Shown: positions 1-7,297 of the stretch, piece after piece
Numbering within the stretch: the stretch's first letter is position 1
Layout: the number at the start of each line of letters is the position of its first letter
NCBI GenBank assembly: GCA_029821455.1
Contig: JALGTI010000074.1
Coordinates: 1-11,141 of the forward strand
Source of the DNA: Candidatus Zipacnadia bacterium
GTDB lineage: Bacteria; Armatimonadota; Zipacnadia; Zipacnadales; Zipacnadaceae
DNA: 11,141 bases
Direction: 5' to 3'
The notes under the pieces: generated by a model
Databases searched by the model: none
Told to the model about the DNA's origin: nothing
Seen by the model: only the letters and a program-made list of their open reading frames with translations
Position numbers and translations under genes: made by a program

Positions 1-756
1 GACGAGTTGTGGGCAGTGCTGCTGCGTGCCCAGGAGATGCCCACCTATGTCGCCGAGGGCTACCTTGACTGCGGTTTGACCGGCCTGGACTGGATCAAGG
101 AGCGGGAGGTGGAGGACCGGGTCGAGATAGTTGCTGACCTCATCTACGCAAAGGCCGGCATGCGCCCATACCGGTGGGTGCTAGCAGTGCACGAGAGTTC
201 CAATATCCAGACTATTCAGGACCTCCAGGGCAAAAGCATTGCCACCGAACTGGTGCGGGCCACCGAAAAGTACCTGGCCGAGCGCGGTGTGACGGCGAAC
301 GTGGAGTACTCATGGGGCGCTACCGAGGCCAAGTGTCCCAGTCTGGTTGACGCCATCGTGGAGGGGACCGAGACCGGCTCCACGCTGCGAGCCAATAACC
401 TGCGAATAGTCGAGACGCTGTTTGAGTCTACCACAAAGCTGATTGCCAACCGCGTGGCCTGGGAGGACGAGTGGAAGCGCCAGAAGATTGAGACGATCGC
501 GCTGATGCTCCAGGGGGTGCTGGCTGCCGAGAATATGGTGGGCCTGAAAATGAATGTGGCCGAGGAGAATCTGGAGGCAATTCGGGCGGAGTTGCCGGCT
601 CTCAAGCAGCCGACCATCTCGCCGTTAGCGGGGAACAAGTGGGTCGCACTGGAGGTCATAGTGGCCAAAGATATGGTGCGTCAGCTTATTCCCAGGCTGA
701 AGGCGGCCGGTGCCCAGGGAATCATCGAGTACCCCCTGAACAAGCTCATTATGTAG
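1..756 (+). CDS. hisG: ATP phosphoribosyltransferase, long form (5' partial)
   Basis: This enzyme joins ATP and PRPP to give phosphoribosyl-ATP, the first and feedback-controlled step of histidine synthesis in the cytoplasm. The reading frame is open to the window edge, and roughly 40-50 N-terminal residues of the usual ~290 appear to be missing. Visible HisG signatures are LLRAQEMPTYVAEG and GLTGLDWI near the start, GKSIATELV, WGATEAK, and the PRPP-binding loop DAIVEGTETGSTLRANNL. The C-terminal third (GLKMNV, PTISPLAG, then LKAAGAQGIIEYPLNK) is the ACT-like regulatory domain, so this is the long, histidine-inhibited form that works without HisZ. No other his gene follows; the next gene starts 68 bp after the TAG. 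The family call is secure. The first bases may not be the start of any codon used for initiation. Confidence 0.95.
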   Translation, partial: DELWAVLLRAQEMPTYVAEGYLDCGLTGLDWIKEREVEDRVEIVADLIYAKAGMRPYRWVLAVHESSNIQTIQDLQGKSIATELVRATEKYLAERGVTANVEYSWGATEAKCPSLVDAIVEGTETGSTLRANNLRIVETLFESTTKLIANRVAWEDEWKRQKIETIALMLQGVLAAENMVGLKMNVAEENLEAIRAELPALKQPTISPLAGNKWVALEVIVAKDMVRQLIPRLKAAGAQGIIEYPLNKLIM

Positions 757-810
757 GGCGTCCAAGTCACTGTCCACATCAGCCCCTAGGTCGTGCCCTG
801 CATCTCTAAC

Positions 811-816
811 AGGAGG
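811..816 (+). promoter_or_regulatory. Ribosome binding site deciding the lipoprotein start
   Basis: AGGAGG lies 8 nt before the ATG at 825 but only 2 nt before the in-frame ATG at 819. Normal spacing therefore favours 825. Confidence 0.75.
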
Positions 817-824
817 GGATGGTC

Positions 825-3800
825 ATGAGTCGCGGATTGATGATTGCAGCCCCCATGCTTGCGTTGCTCCTCACGGCCTGTCTTGCAGCCGATCTGCCGG
901 CGGATAGAGAGCCCGGGGGCAGTGATGGAGCCCTCGGCTATTGGGAGGCGCTGCCCCTGCCACCGGGCGAGGAACAATATGTGATTGACGCCGGAATGGA
1001 GCCAGGCGGGCCGCTGTGGGTCGCAGCGAAGACCGGTCTCTACTACTGGACTGGCAAGGAGTTCAAGGCGCCCAAGAGCGGAGAGATGTGGACTGGCGGG
1101 ACCGGCAAGCTCGCCGGTGGCCTGGGCCAAGACCTTTATCTGGTCCGATCTGGTGAGACCCAGGCCCAAAGTCAGGTGTACAGACTGTCAGACGGTGACG
1201 CGCAGTACATCACCGATGCCTACCATGGCTTTGACACGTTCACCGCCAACCTCTATGTGTCGAAATCGGCAAAGCTTTACAACTGGGGTCGGCGCTTTCT
1301 CGCCGTCTATTCCGGTGGCGAATGGAAGAGAGTCGAGGCCAAGCTAGCGTCATACAATGTAATCATCTGTGACACCGGCCCAAACGTGCACTTCTACGCC
1401 AGGAAATGGCTGTACACTGTTGACCGCGATGGCAACATCACGGAGCGCGAATTCTCTGCTCTGGAGCACGAGCTGTTTGCCATCTTCGTCGCGAAGGCGC
1501 GCGACGAGCATCCGGGATGGGGCATATCGCCCGCCTTCATCGAGAAGTATAAGGCCTTCGATGAGGCCTTTCTGTGCGGCGCGCTGCTCTCCAAGGACAA
1601 GATCCTTATAGGCGGTCACCCACTGCCCGGCGTCCGCCTCTACGACCTGGCGACTCTGCAACCCCTCTCTGCCGACGCCGAAGCCATCAATGCAGTGATC
1701 GGTGAGGGAGAGGTTCGCAGAGTGGGCCTGGGCAGTGACGGATCAGTGTGCGTCCAGACAGTTCAGGCCGGTGGCAGCAGCACGATTCATCTGATCTCGC
1801 CTGACGGTAACGCGCTCAAGCTAGAAGGCAGCCAGGGGCTACGGCTGGCCCACGGTGGGCCCGGAGGCTCCTATGTCCCATGTTTGACCACCGATGACGG
1901 TTCGCTTTGGCTAGGCCTGGACAAGGGGGGCGTTGCACGCTGGAAGGACGGTCATATGCGCATCTTCGGGTGGGCTGACGGTATCGGGATGGCGCCGGTC
2001 CTCCGCTTGCTCCAGCATCCAAACGGCGACATCTATGCGGCATCGCGAACCGGACTGTACGTCTTCCGGCCCGATGCGCCGCAGCGCCCACTGCCGCGCC
2101 ACTTCGCCCTGTGGCAAGAGCACCTGTTGGCTTCTTATCATCCGATCCGCGATTCCGACGGGAACGTGTGGATGTTCCTGAAGGACCGGCCCGGCGAGAT
2201 CTCCCGCTGGGATGGCCAGCAATGGCATCACAGGAACGTGCAGTTTGACACGTCGCAGGTCCCGCGGGGCTTCGCCGACGACCGGGGGCATGTGCTCGTC
2301 GAGGCCGTCCTCAAGTCATCCGCAGGCGAGGACTGGGAGCTACACCACTGGTATGACGTCAGCCCCTACAGCGTGGTCGAGTACGAGGGCACAGACGCCC
2401 TCGGCGACGTACTCGCGGCAGCCGTGCACGATGGCGCCACGCGGTTTCTCGGCGCCTCGGACTTCAACGGCCTGTGCGTAGCGCCCGGAGAACGGATCTG
2501 GCGTCTGACCTCTCACGACATGCTGAGCTACTTCCAGGGCGGCCGCTGGGACAGCTTCGGCGTGCCTTTGGGCGCGAGCGACCGCGTCTATGAAAGCGCC
2601 CAGCATGGCGTCCTCATCCGCACCCGGTATCCATGGGTCGTCTGGTATACATACGACAAAGGCCAATTCGTGCAACTTCCATATTCGGGCGAACCCGACC
2701 CCGGCAGCCGCTGGTTGCTCGGGGCCAGGGGCTTGCAGCCCTTCGAGTCGGAGCTCTTGGAGGCACACCCCGAGCTATACGCCCCCGTCCAGATCGGGGA
2801 ACGCAATAGACCCTATCTCTTGACGGCCGGTCTAAGCCGGGGCGAGGACAGCCATTCAGATACGACCTACGCCATCGGCGACCAACTACCACAGTTTGAA
2901 GCGTTCACTCCCGGCTACTACGGTGGCTTCTGGGCTCGAGGCGGGGGAGACAGAATCTTCGGCGGCAGGTACTTCCGGTGTGACTTCGCAGACACTCCCC
3001 TCGCCGGTGTGCACGAGATTGAGTTGATCATCGAAGACCGTGAGCGCAACCTGTGGGTAGACGCAGGGACGTACGGTGGCGCGCGTCATGTCTTCCTCAA
3101 GCGCCTTCATGATTTCAGGCTCAAGGTCCACGACTTTCCCGCTGAAGTCAAGCGCGCGGTGTGCATAACGGCCGATCCGCTTCTCCCCGGCTTGGACGCG
3201 GACAAAATGCGGCTGTTCTGGCGGTTCGAGGGAGGCTCGTGGCAAGGCGGAGACCAGGGCAATTCGGTAAAGATTGCCTTCTCCAAGCCGGGCAGCCATA
3301 GCATCGAACTGTTGGGTATGGATCGGCAGGGCGGCACCTCTGAGCGTGTGACACTGGCGGTCAAGGCCACCGTGCCTCTGCCCGAGACCAGGCTTGTCGA
3401 GGATAGACGGTTTACCATCAAAGATGTGGTATGGGCAGCGCCAGTCGAATTGGTTCCCACCGAGCGGGATGCTTGTCCCCAACTCAGCTATCGAATTGAT
3501 AGCGGGCAATGGCAGGCCGCGTCCGAAGACCATATCATTCCCGTGGCAGGCCTAGAGCCTGGCAAGCATGTGATAGAACTCGCTGCGGTCGAGGAGGAAT
3601 TCTACCGTGACCTATCACCGTTGCGCCTGAGGGTTAGGTACGCGCCTGATTTCAATTTCATTGTTCAGTGCCGCCTGGACATGCTTGCCTGTGATGACCG
3701 TGCGCTGAGAGACAAGGCGTTCGCGGAAATAAGAATGGCCGGGCCAGAGGTGATACCCATCCTCGAGGAGAAGCTACGCGAGGCCCGTGAGGCAATGAAG

Positions 3801-3857
3801 CTCGTGAGACCACTGGAAGGGTTATTGCGACAAATACAGCGCGAGCAAGTCCAGTAG
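825..3857 (+). CDS. Large lipoprotein: propeller-like repeats, Ig/Y_Y_Y-like modules, HEAT-like tail
   Basis: This is a predicted lipid-anchored surface or periplasmic protein of 1010 residues; its function is unknown. The start is set by AGGAGG 8 nt upstream. A hydrophobic signal ends in the lipobox L-T-A-C, with Cys19 as the lipidation site. Residues ~50-760 hold repeated units of the two-component-propeller kind, for example GPLWVAAKTGLYYW, GSLWLGLDKGGVARW, GDIYAASRTGLYVF, GNVWMFLKD followed by ISRWDGQQWH, and RNLWVDAGTYGG, which suggests one or two beta-propellers. Residues ~780-940 look like two Y_Y_Y/Ig-like sandwiches (MRLFWRFEGGSWQ; LSYRIDSGQWQA, each followed by a PGxHxIEL strand). 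The last ~60 residues (RALRDKAFAEIRMAGPEVIP) resemble a HEAT-like unit. Propeller plus Y_Y_Y is the sensor architecture of hybrid two-component kinases, but no transmembrane or kinase part follows here. It may be read through from hisG (68 bp gap), since no promoter is evident before it. Confidence 0.8.
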   Translation: MSRGLMIAAPMLALLLTACLAADLPADREPGGSDGALGYWEALPLPPGEEQYVIDAGMEPGGPLWVAAKTGLYYWTGKEFKAPKSGEMWTGGTGKLAGGLGQDLYLVRSGETQAQSQVYRLSDGDAQYITDAYHGFDTFTANLYVSKSAKLYNWGRRFLAVYSGGEWKRVEAKLASYNVIICDTGPNVHFYARKWLYTVDRDGNITEREFSALEHELFAIFVAKARDEHPGWGISPAFIEKYKAFDEAFLCGALLSKDKILIGGHPLPGVRLYDLATLQPLSADAEAINAVIGEGEVRRVGLGSDGSVCVQTVQAGGSSTIHLISPDGNALKLEGSQGLRLAHGGPGGSYVPCLTTDDGSLWLGLDKGGVARWKDGHMRIFGWADGIGMAPVLRLLQHPNGDIYAASRTGLYVFRPDAPQRPLPRHFALWQEHLLASYHPIRDSDGNVWMFLKDRPGEISRWDGQQWHHRNVQFDTSQVPRGFADDRGHVLVEAVLKSSAGEDWELHHWYDVSPYSVVEYEGTDALGDVLAAAVHDGATRFLGASDFNGLCVAPGERIWRLTSHDMLSYFQGGRWDSFGVPLGASDRVYESAQHGVLIRTRYPWVVWYTYDKGQFVQLPYSGEPDPGSRWLLGARGLQPFESELLEAHPELYAPVQIGERNRPYLLTAGLSRGEDSHSDTTYAIGDQLPQFEAFTPGYYGGFWARGGGDRIFGGRYFRCDFADTPLAGVHEIELIIEDRERNLWVDAGTYGGARHVFLKRLHDFRLKVHDFPAEVKRAVCITADPLLPGLDADKMRLFWRFEGGSWQGGDQGNSVKIAFSKPGSHSIELLGMDRQGGTSERVTLAVKATVPLPETRLVEDRRFTIKDVVWAAPVELVPTERDACPQLSYRIDSGQWQAASEDHIIPVAGLEPGKHVIELAAVEEEFYRDLSPLRLRVRYAPDFNFIVQCRLDMLACDDRALRDKAFAEIRMAGPEVIPILEEKLREAREAMKLVRPLEGLLRQIQREQVQ

Positions 3858-3890
3858 GATCGCTGCGTGTGGTCTACGCATTGTGGGTGC

Positions 3891-3919
3891 TTGACACACC
3901 GGGCGGCCGGAGCTAAAAT
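3891..3919 (+). promoter_or_regulatory. Sigma-70 type promoter of the seven-gene operon
   Basis: TTGACA (3891-3896, exact consensus -35) is separated by 17 nt, the optimal spacing, from TAAAAT (3914-3919, one mismatch to TATAAT). Transcription would begin near 3925-3927 and leave an ~80 nt leader before the ATG at 4006. It is the only strong promoter visible in the window and sits in its longest non-coding gap (3858-4005). Confidence 0.8.
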
Positions 3920-3942
3920 GCTAATAAGCTGTATAAGCTTTT
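3912..3942 (+). repeat. AT-rich GCT-phased short repeat over the -10 and start site
   Basis: Four imperfect units begin with GCT at 3912, 3920, 3928 and 3937: GCTAAAAT, GCTAATAA, GCTGTATAA and GCTTTT. Within them TAAGCT occurs twice, 9 nt apart (3925-3930 and 3934-3939), and AAGCT-gtata-AGCTT (3926-3940) is a 5-bp inverted repeat. The array overlaps the -10 element and the probable start point, where a repressor or activator site would act. It may equally be chance in an AT-rich promoter. Confidence 0.45.
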
Positions 3943-3988
3943 GGGCGAAAGTGGCACAAAGTTGACTGACCGGGTAGTTGGACAGGCT

Positions 3989-3997
3989 GGGAGGTGA
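3989..3997 (+). promoter_or_regulatory. Perfect Shine-Dalgarno fixing the zinc-ribbon protein start
   Basis: GGGAGGTGA contains GGAGGTGA, an 8-nt match to the 16S anti-Shine-Dalgarno, and its end lies 8 nt before the ATG at 4006. The upstream in-frame GTG at 3994 falls inside this site and is therefore unlikely to be used. Confidence 0.8.
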
Positions 3998-4005
3998 GCC
4001 GTGTT

Positions 4006-5319
4006 ATGAGAGTGTGTATCCATTGTGGGCAGCAGAACACAACGGGGAGTCTGTTCTGTCTGGCGTGTGGCGCTCCACTTGGCGAGGGTACGGGTCCCGA
4101 ACCGGTTCACGCGGTGGACCCTGAACAGCCCGGACACGATACCGACACCTTCCCTGCCGTTCAGCCAATTGATGTCACGGCAGACCTCAACCGCGCTACC
4201 GAGCTGCTGGCGGCCGGACGCGCTCAGGAGGCCGCCGATGCGTGCCGCCGGATCCTACAGGTACAGCCGGACTCTCTGGAGGCCTATGCCCTGCTTGGCA
4301 TGGCCGAGGAGGAGCTAGGCAACTGGCATCTAGCGATCGAGGCGTATGAAGGCGTCTTACAGCTTGAGCCCGGACGCATTGTGGAGCGGGAGAAGATCGC
4401 CCAGCTTCAGGCTCAACTGCGCACTCGCACAGGGGAAGAAGAGAGGGAGGCTGGTCAGCAGCAGCGTGCCGAGAAGCTCCAGCGGATTGCGCCCATCGTG
4501 TTAGCTGTCGCTGCAGGGCTGCTGATACTGCTTGTGGCGTTGCTGCTGATCGTCCGCTCTCACAATACCCGCCTGGCCCGTGAAGTCAATGAGACTTACC
4601 AGCTACAACTAGCCGAGGGCCAGAACGCTGTCAGACAGCGCAATTACGAAGCGGCAGTGCAGTGGTTCCAACAGGCTGCGGTCACCAAGCCGGATGACGC
4701 CACGGCCCAGGAGTGGCTGACGTGGGCTGAGCAGCAGAAGCAGTGGCAGACCCGGTATGCCCAGTGGCTCTATCAGACGGCGGGGGGTAAGCTCCTCGGA
4801 GGCCAGGGCGTTCTGCCGCCGACCCCGATTCTTCCTGAGCCCCCGGCTCCTCCCACTTCGGCGGGATGGGTGGGTCCCCCGGTTACACCCCCACCCAGTA
4901 TTGCCCAGTGGCCGGCCCCGGTCCGAGATACCACTCGTGACATCACACCTGGCCAGGGGCCCATCGTTCCACCAACCTCCGTAACGCCGGGGTCTGGAAC
5001 GCCTGCCGAGGTGCAGCCCGTGCCGCCTGCTGAGGCCGCGCCGCCGCGTGTTACAGAGGAGCCGGAGGGTGAGATCACAATCGAGCGCAGTGAACAGCCA
5101 TCCAGACCTGGCGGCCCCACCGGTACAAAGCTGCGCGAGCAGGCGGACAGCCTGAGGCATAGCGGCGATACCAAGGCTGCCCTGGCAACGTACGAGCGCG
5201 CTATTCTAGCGCTTCAGCAGGAGATACAGGACAATCCAACGGCGGCCGGGGTGAAGAGAAGCGCGATACAGTCGTGCCGCAGGGCCATTGAGATAATCCA
5301 GGCCGCCCAGGAGCAATAG
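4006..5319 (+). CDS. Zinc-ribbon / TPR single-pass membrane protein with proline-rich region
   Basis: This 437-residue protein has no named family. In order: an N-terminal zinc ribbon with Cys4-x2-Cys7 and Cys18-x2-Cys21 (CIHCGQQNTTGSLFCLACG); two TPR-like units at ~60-122 (LEAYALLGMAEEELGNWHLA is typical); a charged coiled stretch ~125-158; one transmembrane helix ~161-183; a further TPR-like unit ~198-230; a disordered Pro/Gly-rich segment ~268-375; and a last TPR-like helical pair ~376-435. Zinc ribbons are normally cytoplasmic, so N-in/C-out is the likely topology, with the TPR and Pro-rich half outside the membrane. The flanking charges do not settle this. It is the first gene after the promoter and ends 2 nt before the exported TPR gene, which has the same Pro-rich/TPR plan. 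The pair may form an envelope scaffold. The architecture is clear; the role is unknown. Confidence 0.85.
   Translation: MRVCIHCGQQNTTGSLFCLACGAPLGEGTGPEPVHAVDPEQPGHDTDTFPAVQPIDVTADLNRATELLAAGRAQEAADACRRILQVQPDSLEAYALLGMAEEELGNWHLAIEAYEGVLQLEPGRIVEREKIAQLQAQLRTRTGEEEREAGQQQRAEKLQRIAPIVLAVAAGLLILLVALLLIVRSHNTRLAREVNETYQLQLAEGQNAVRQRNYEAAVQWFQQAAVTKPDDATAQEWLTWAEQQKQWQTRYAQWLYQTAGGKLLGGQGVLPPTPILPEPPAPPTSAGWVGPPVTPPPSIAQWPAPVRDTTRDITPGQGPIVPPTSVTPGSGTPAEVQPVPPAEAAPPRVTEEPEGEITIERSEQPSRPGGPTGTKLREQADSLRHSGDTKAALATYERAILALQQEIQDNPTAAGVKRSAIQSCRRAIEIIQAAQEQ
5309..5313 (+). promoter_or_regulatory. Ribosome binding site supporting a TTG start
   Basis: AGGAG, inside the end of the preceding gene, lies 8 nt before the TTG at 5322. 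This spacing and the signal peptide that follows support initiation at TTG rather than at a downstream ATG. Confidence 0.7.
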
Positions 5320-5321
5320 CG

Positions 5322-7016
5322 TTGCAAAGACTGCGTCTAGCGGTTTGTCTGATAACGCTGTTGGCGCTATGGCAGGGTGCGTCGGCAGCCGATGAGTCTG
5401 TCAGTATCGGCATTGTGCTCTGCCCCTCGCAAAGCCTGGGCAATGAGACCCAGAGTCTCTTTGCCGATGAGCTATGCAGACAGCTCGCGTTGCCTGAGCG
5501 CGCGGAGGTGATGCTGCTCAGCCCCAGCACAGGCATTGTCAGAGCGGCCGGCGTTGACATTACACCGGTGATAGCGGACCCGCCCGAAGCCGGCGACAAC
5601 CAGGCTTTGAGCGCCCTGCCACAGGCCTTGGAGCTCGATGACGTGCTTGTGCTGCAGTTGTCGGGCCAAGATGAGACACCGGGGCTACGCGCCCACGGGC
5701 TATGGGTCAGGGCCGGCGTCAGCGGCATCAAGGCGCTCGACCTCAAGCGTACTGCTGATGATGTGAAGCAGATTGCATCGGCTACAGCGGAGATGGTCCT
5801 TGCCGGATTCGAGAAAGCCGCCGACTTAGTAGGCCCGCTCCCAGAACAGCCCACAGAGGAACCGGCTGCGCAAGAGCCACCCCCGGAGCCGCCCGAGCAG
5901 CCCATTCCCCCTGTCCAGCCGCCTGAGGAAACAGTCGCCCCACCCACAGAAGAGACGCCACCCGAACTGCCGAGTGAAGAGCCCACAGAGCCGCCTGCCG
6001 TGGAGACAGCGCCTGAAGTCCCCGAGAAATCTCTGCTCCAGCAGGCGACAATGACGATGGCTGAGGGTGACCTTGTGAAGGCCCTGGACCTGATTGACCA
6101 GGCCCTGGCCGAGGGAGCCGATCTGACTCAGGCGGCCCTGTTGCGCTCTCATATCTACAAGCTGTTGGGCAATGCAGAGAAGGCCCGGGAGGAACTGGCC
6201 TCGGTGGTGGCGCTGGACCCCGGCCAGGTGGAGGCCACCTTGGGGCTGGCCGAGATGGAGGCGGCTCGGGGGCTATGGCAGCGTGCTATCGAATTGTGCC
6301 ACCAGGCGATAGAGAACGACCCCAGCTTTGTGGAGGGCTACCTACGGTTATACGAGTTGTATCGGGATCACAATCAGCCGCGCAGGGCACTCCAGATTAT
6401 GGAGCAAGGCGCGGAGGCTAATCCGGATAGTCCCCGACTATTCATCCGGCTCGGCGTCATCTACCAGGAGCGCGAGTTATTGGCCCCTGCCGAAGCAGCT
6501 TTCAAGCAGGCTGGGGCAATGGGGGATGAAGGGCAGCAGGTTGAGGCCTTGAGCCGGCTTGGCGATCTGTACGCTCAAACAGGCGAGTTCGTGGCGGCGT
6601 TTGATGCCTATGTGAGGGCGGCCCAGGTCGCCGGCGTCGGCGGCCAGGTTGAGCCGGAAGGCTATGGGAAGATCTTCGCCGCCGCTGATGAGGCGGTGAC
6701 TGCCGTCTTAGAGACAGTCTGGAAGCCGCTGACGGCCTTTGTCGAGGGGGGGCCAGTGGTGCGTGAGGAGGCATACGCTATCGTCGCCCAGGCACTGGCA
6801 CAGCTTGACGAGATCCGCAGCTTCGGCCAGCGAGTGACGCCACCAGCCGGTCGGGCGGCGGCCCACGCGCAACGGCAGTTGTACTACCAGGTCGCTTATG
6901 AGGCCATCTATAGCGCGCTGCTTTATCTGGATACGGGCGATGCGGAACTGCTGGCAAATGCCCGCGCGCGGACGGCTCAGGCGGCCAAGGAGCAAGAACG
7001 CATCAGCAGCGACTGA
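5322..7016 (+). CDS. Exported TPR-repeat protein with Pro/Glu-rich linker
   Basis: This is a 564-residue secreted or periplasmic protein of unknown function. The TTG start is supported by AGGAG 8 nt upstream and by the signal peptide it opens (MQRLRLAVCLITLLALWQGA, then S-A-A-D, with likely cleavage after Ala22). Residues ~26-168 form an alpha/beta domain starting SVSIGIVLCPSQS. It faintly recalls the secreted nucleotide-fold domains seen beside TPR proteins, but I cannot assign a family. Residues ~171-236 are a low-complexity Pro/Glu/Thr linker. Residues ~237-437 hold at least five TPR-like units (SHIYKLLGNAEKAREELASV; GLAEMEAARGLWQRAIELCH; LGDLYAQTGEFVAAFDAYVR). The last ~120 residues are helical and unassigned. 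With only 2 nt after the previous stop, it is probably translationally coupled to the zinc-ribbon/TPR protein and may partner it across the membrane. Confidence 0.85.
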   Translation: MQRLRLAVCLITLLALWQGASAADESVSIGIVLCPSQSLGNETQSLFADELCRQLALPERAEVMLLSPSTGIVRAAGVDITPVIADPPEAGDNQALSALPQALELDDVLVLQLSGQDETPGLRAHGLWVRAGVSGIKALDLKRTADDVKQIASATAEMVLAGFEKAADLVGPLPEQPTEEPAAQEPPPEPPEQPIPPVQPPEETVAPPTEETPPELPSEEPTEPPAVETAPEVPEKSLLQQATMTMAEGDLVKALDLIDQALAEGADLTQAALLRSHIYKLLGNAEKAREELASVVALDPGQVEATLGLAEMEAARGLWQRAIELCHQAIENDPSFVEGYLRLYELYRDHNQPRRALQIMEQGAEANPDSPRLFIRLGVIYQERELLAPAEAAFKQAGAMGDEGQQVEALSRLGDLYAQTGEFVAAFDAYVRAAQVAGVGGQVEPEGYGKIFAAADEAVTAVLETVWKPLTAFVEGGPVVREEAYAIVAQALAQLDEIRSFGQRVTPPAGRAAAHAQRQLYYQVAYEAIYSALLYLDTGDAELLANARARTAQAAKEQERISSD

Positions 7017-7027
7017 GGGCACAAGCT

Positions 7028-7264
7028 ATGACACCGATGAGCCCACTGGTACCGGTTGGAAAGGTTGTCATCATTGCCGGGGCGGGCCTGATTTTAGTAG
7101 GGATACTGATAGCGATATTGGGCCGCACGGGTGGCAGACTGCTGCCGGGGGACATTGTGATCCAGCGCCCCGGCTTCACCCTTTACTTCCCAATAGTCAC
7201 CGTAATCGCCATCAGTGCGTTGCTGACGGTCATTGGGCTGCTAATCGGTCTGCTCCGACGCTAA
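7028..7264 (+). CDS. DUF2905 family small membrane protein
   Basis: This 78-residue protein has two transmembrane helices (~11-31 and ~54-75) joined by a short loop. The loop contains GRLLPGDIVIQRPGFTLYFP, which matches the conserved LPGDI...N/GFT.YFP signature of DUF2905. Family members are about 65-80 residues long, found in several bacterial phyla, and uncharacterised. GAGGG (7015-7019), overlapping the preceding TGA, is a weak ribosome binding site 8 nt before the ATG; the in-frame ATG at 7037 is an alternative. The gene lies 11 nt after the exported TPR gene, so it is likely co-translated with it. The family call is firm; the function is unknown. Confidence 0.88.
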   Translation: MTPMSPLVPVGKVVIIAGAGLILVGILIAILGRTGGRLLPGDIVIQRPGFTLYFPIVTVIAISALLTVIGLLIGLLRR

Positions 7265-7297
7265 GCGAGCCGACCAGTAGGCAGAGAGTGATAGCCT

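Noticed and set aside
1..756. A histidine operon around hisG
   Set aside because: None of the downstream genes resembles a his gene, and the upstream side is outside the window, so no operon can be claimed.
757..810. Promoter or terminator between hisG and the lipoprotein gene
   Set aside because: No -35/-10 pair and no hairpin with a T-run could be found, so read-through from hisG is as likely as a separate start.
819..824. ATG at 819 as lipoprotein start
   Set aside because: It lies only 2 nt after AGGAGG. The ATG at 825 has normal 8-nt spacing and gives a standard lipoprotein signal.
2886..3533. - strand open frame of 215 codons
   Set aside because: It lies wholly inside the lipoprotein gene, whose frame has recognisable domains there. 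The antisense product has no recognisable motif.
3864..3880. Terminator after the lipoprotein gene: TGCGT-gtggtct-ACGCA
   Set aside because: The stem is only 5 bp with a 7-nt loop, and the following bases (ttgtgggtgc) lack a T-run. A factor-dependent stop remains possible.
3962..3990. Second promoter beginning TTGACT at 3962
   Set aside because: No acceptable -10 hexamer is found 16-18 nt downstream; the region there is GC-rich.
3994..3996. GTG at 3994 as start of the zinc-ribbon protein
   Set aside because: It lies inside the Shine-Dalgarno itself. The ATG at 4006 is correctly spaced and begins just before the first Cys pair.
4609..5160. - strand open frame of 183 codons, Arg/Gly rich
   Set aside because: It is a shadow of the Pro-rich segment of the zinc-ribbon/TPR protein, with no independent support.
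5201..5986. Long - strand open frame of 261 codons, rich in Gly and Ser
   Set aside because: It is antisense to the exported TPR gene. Its Gly/Ser bias is the reverse complement of the Pro/Glu-rich linker and GC-rich codons. No ribosome binding site or domain is seen.
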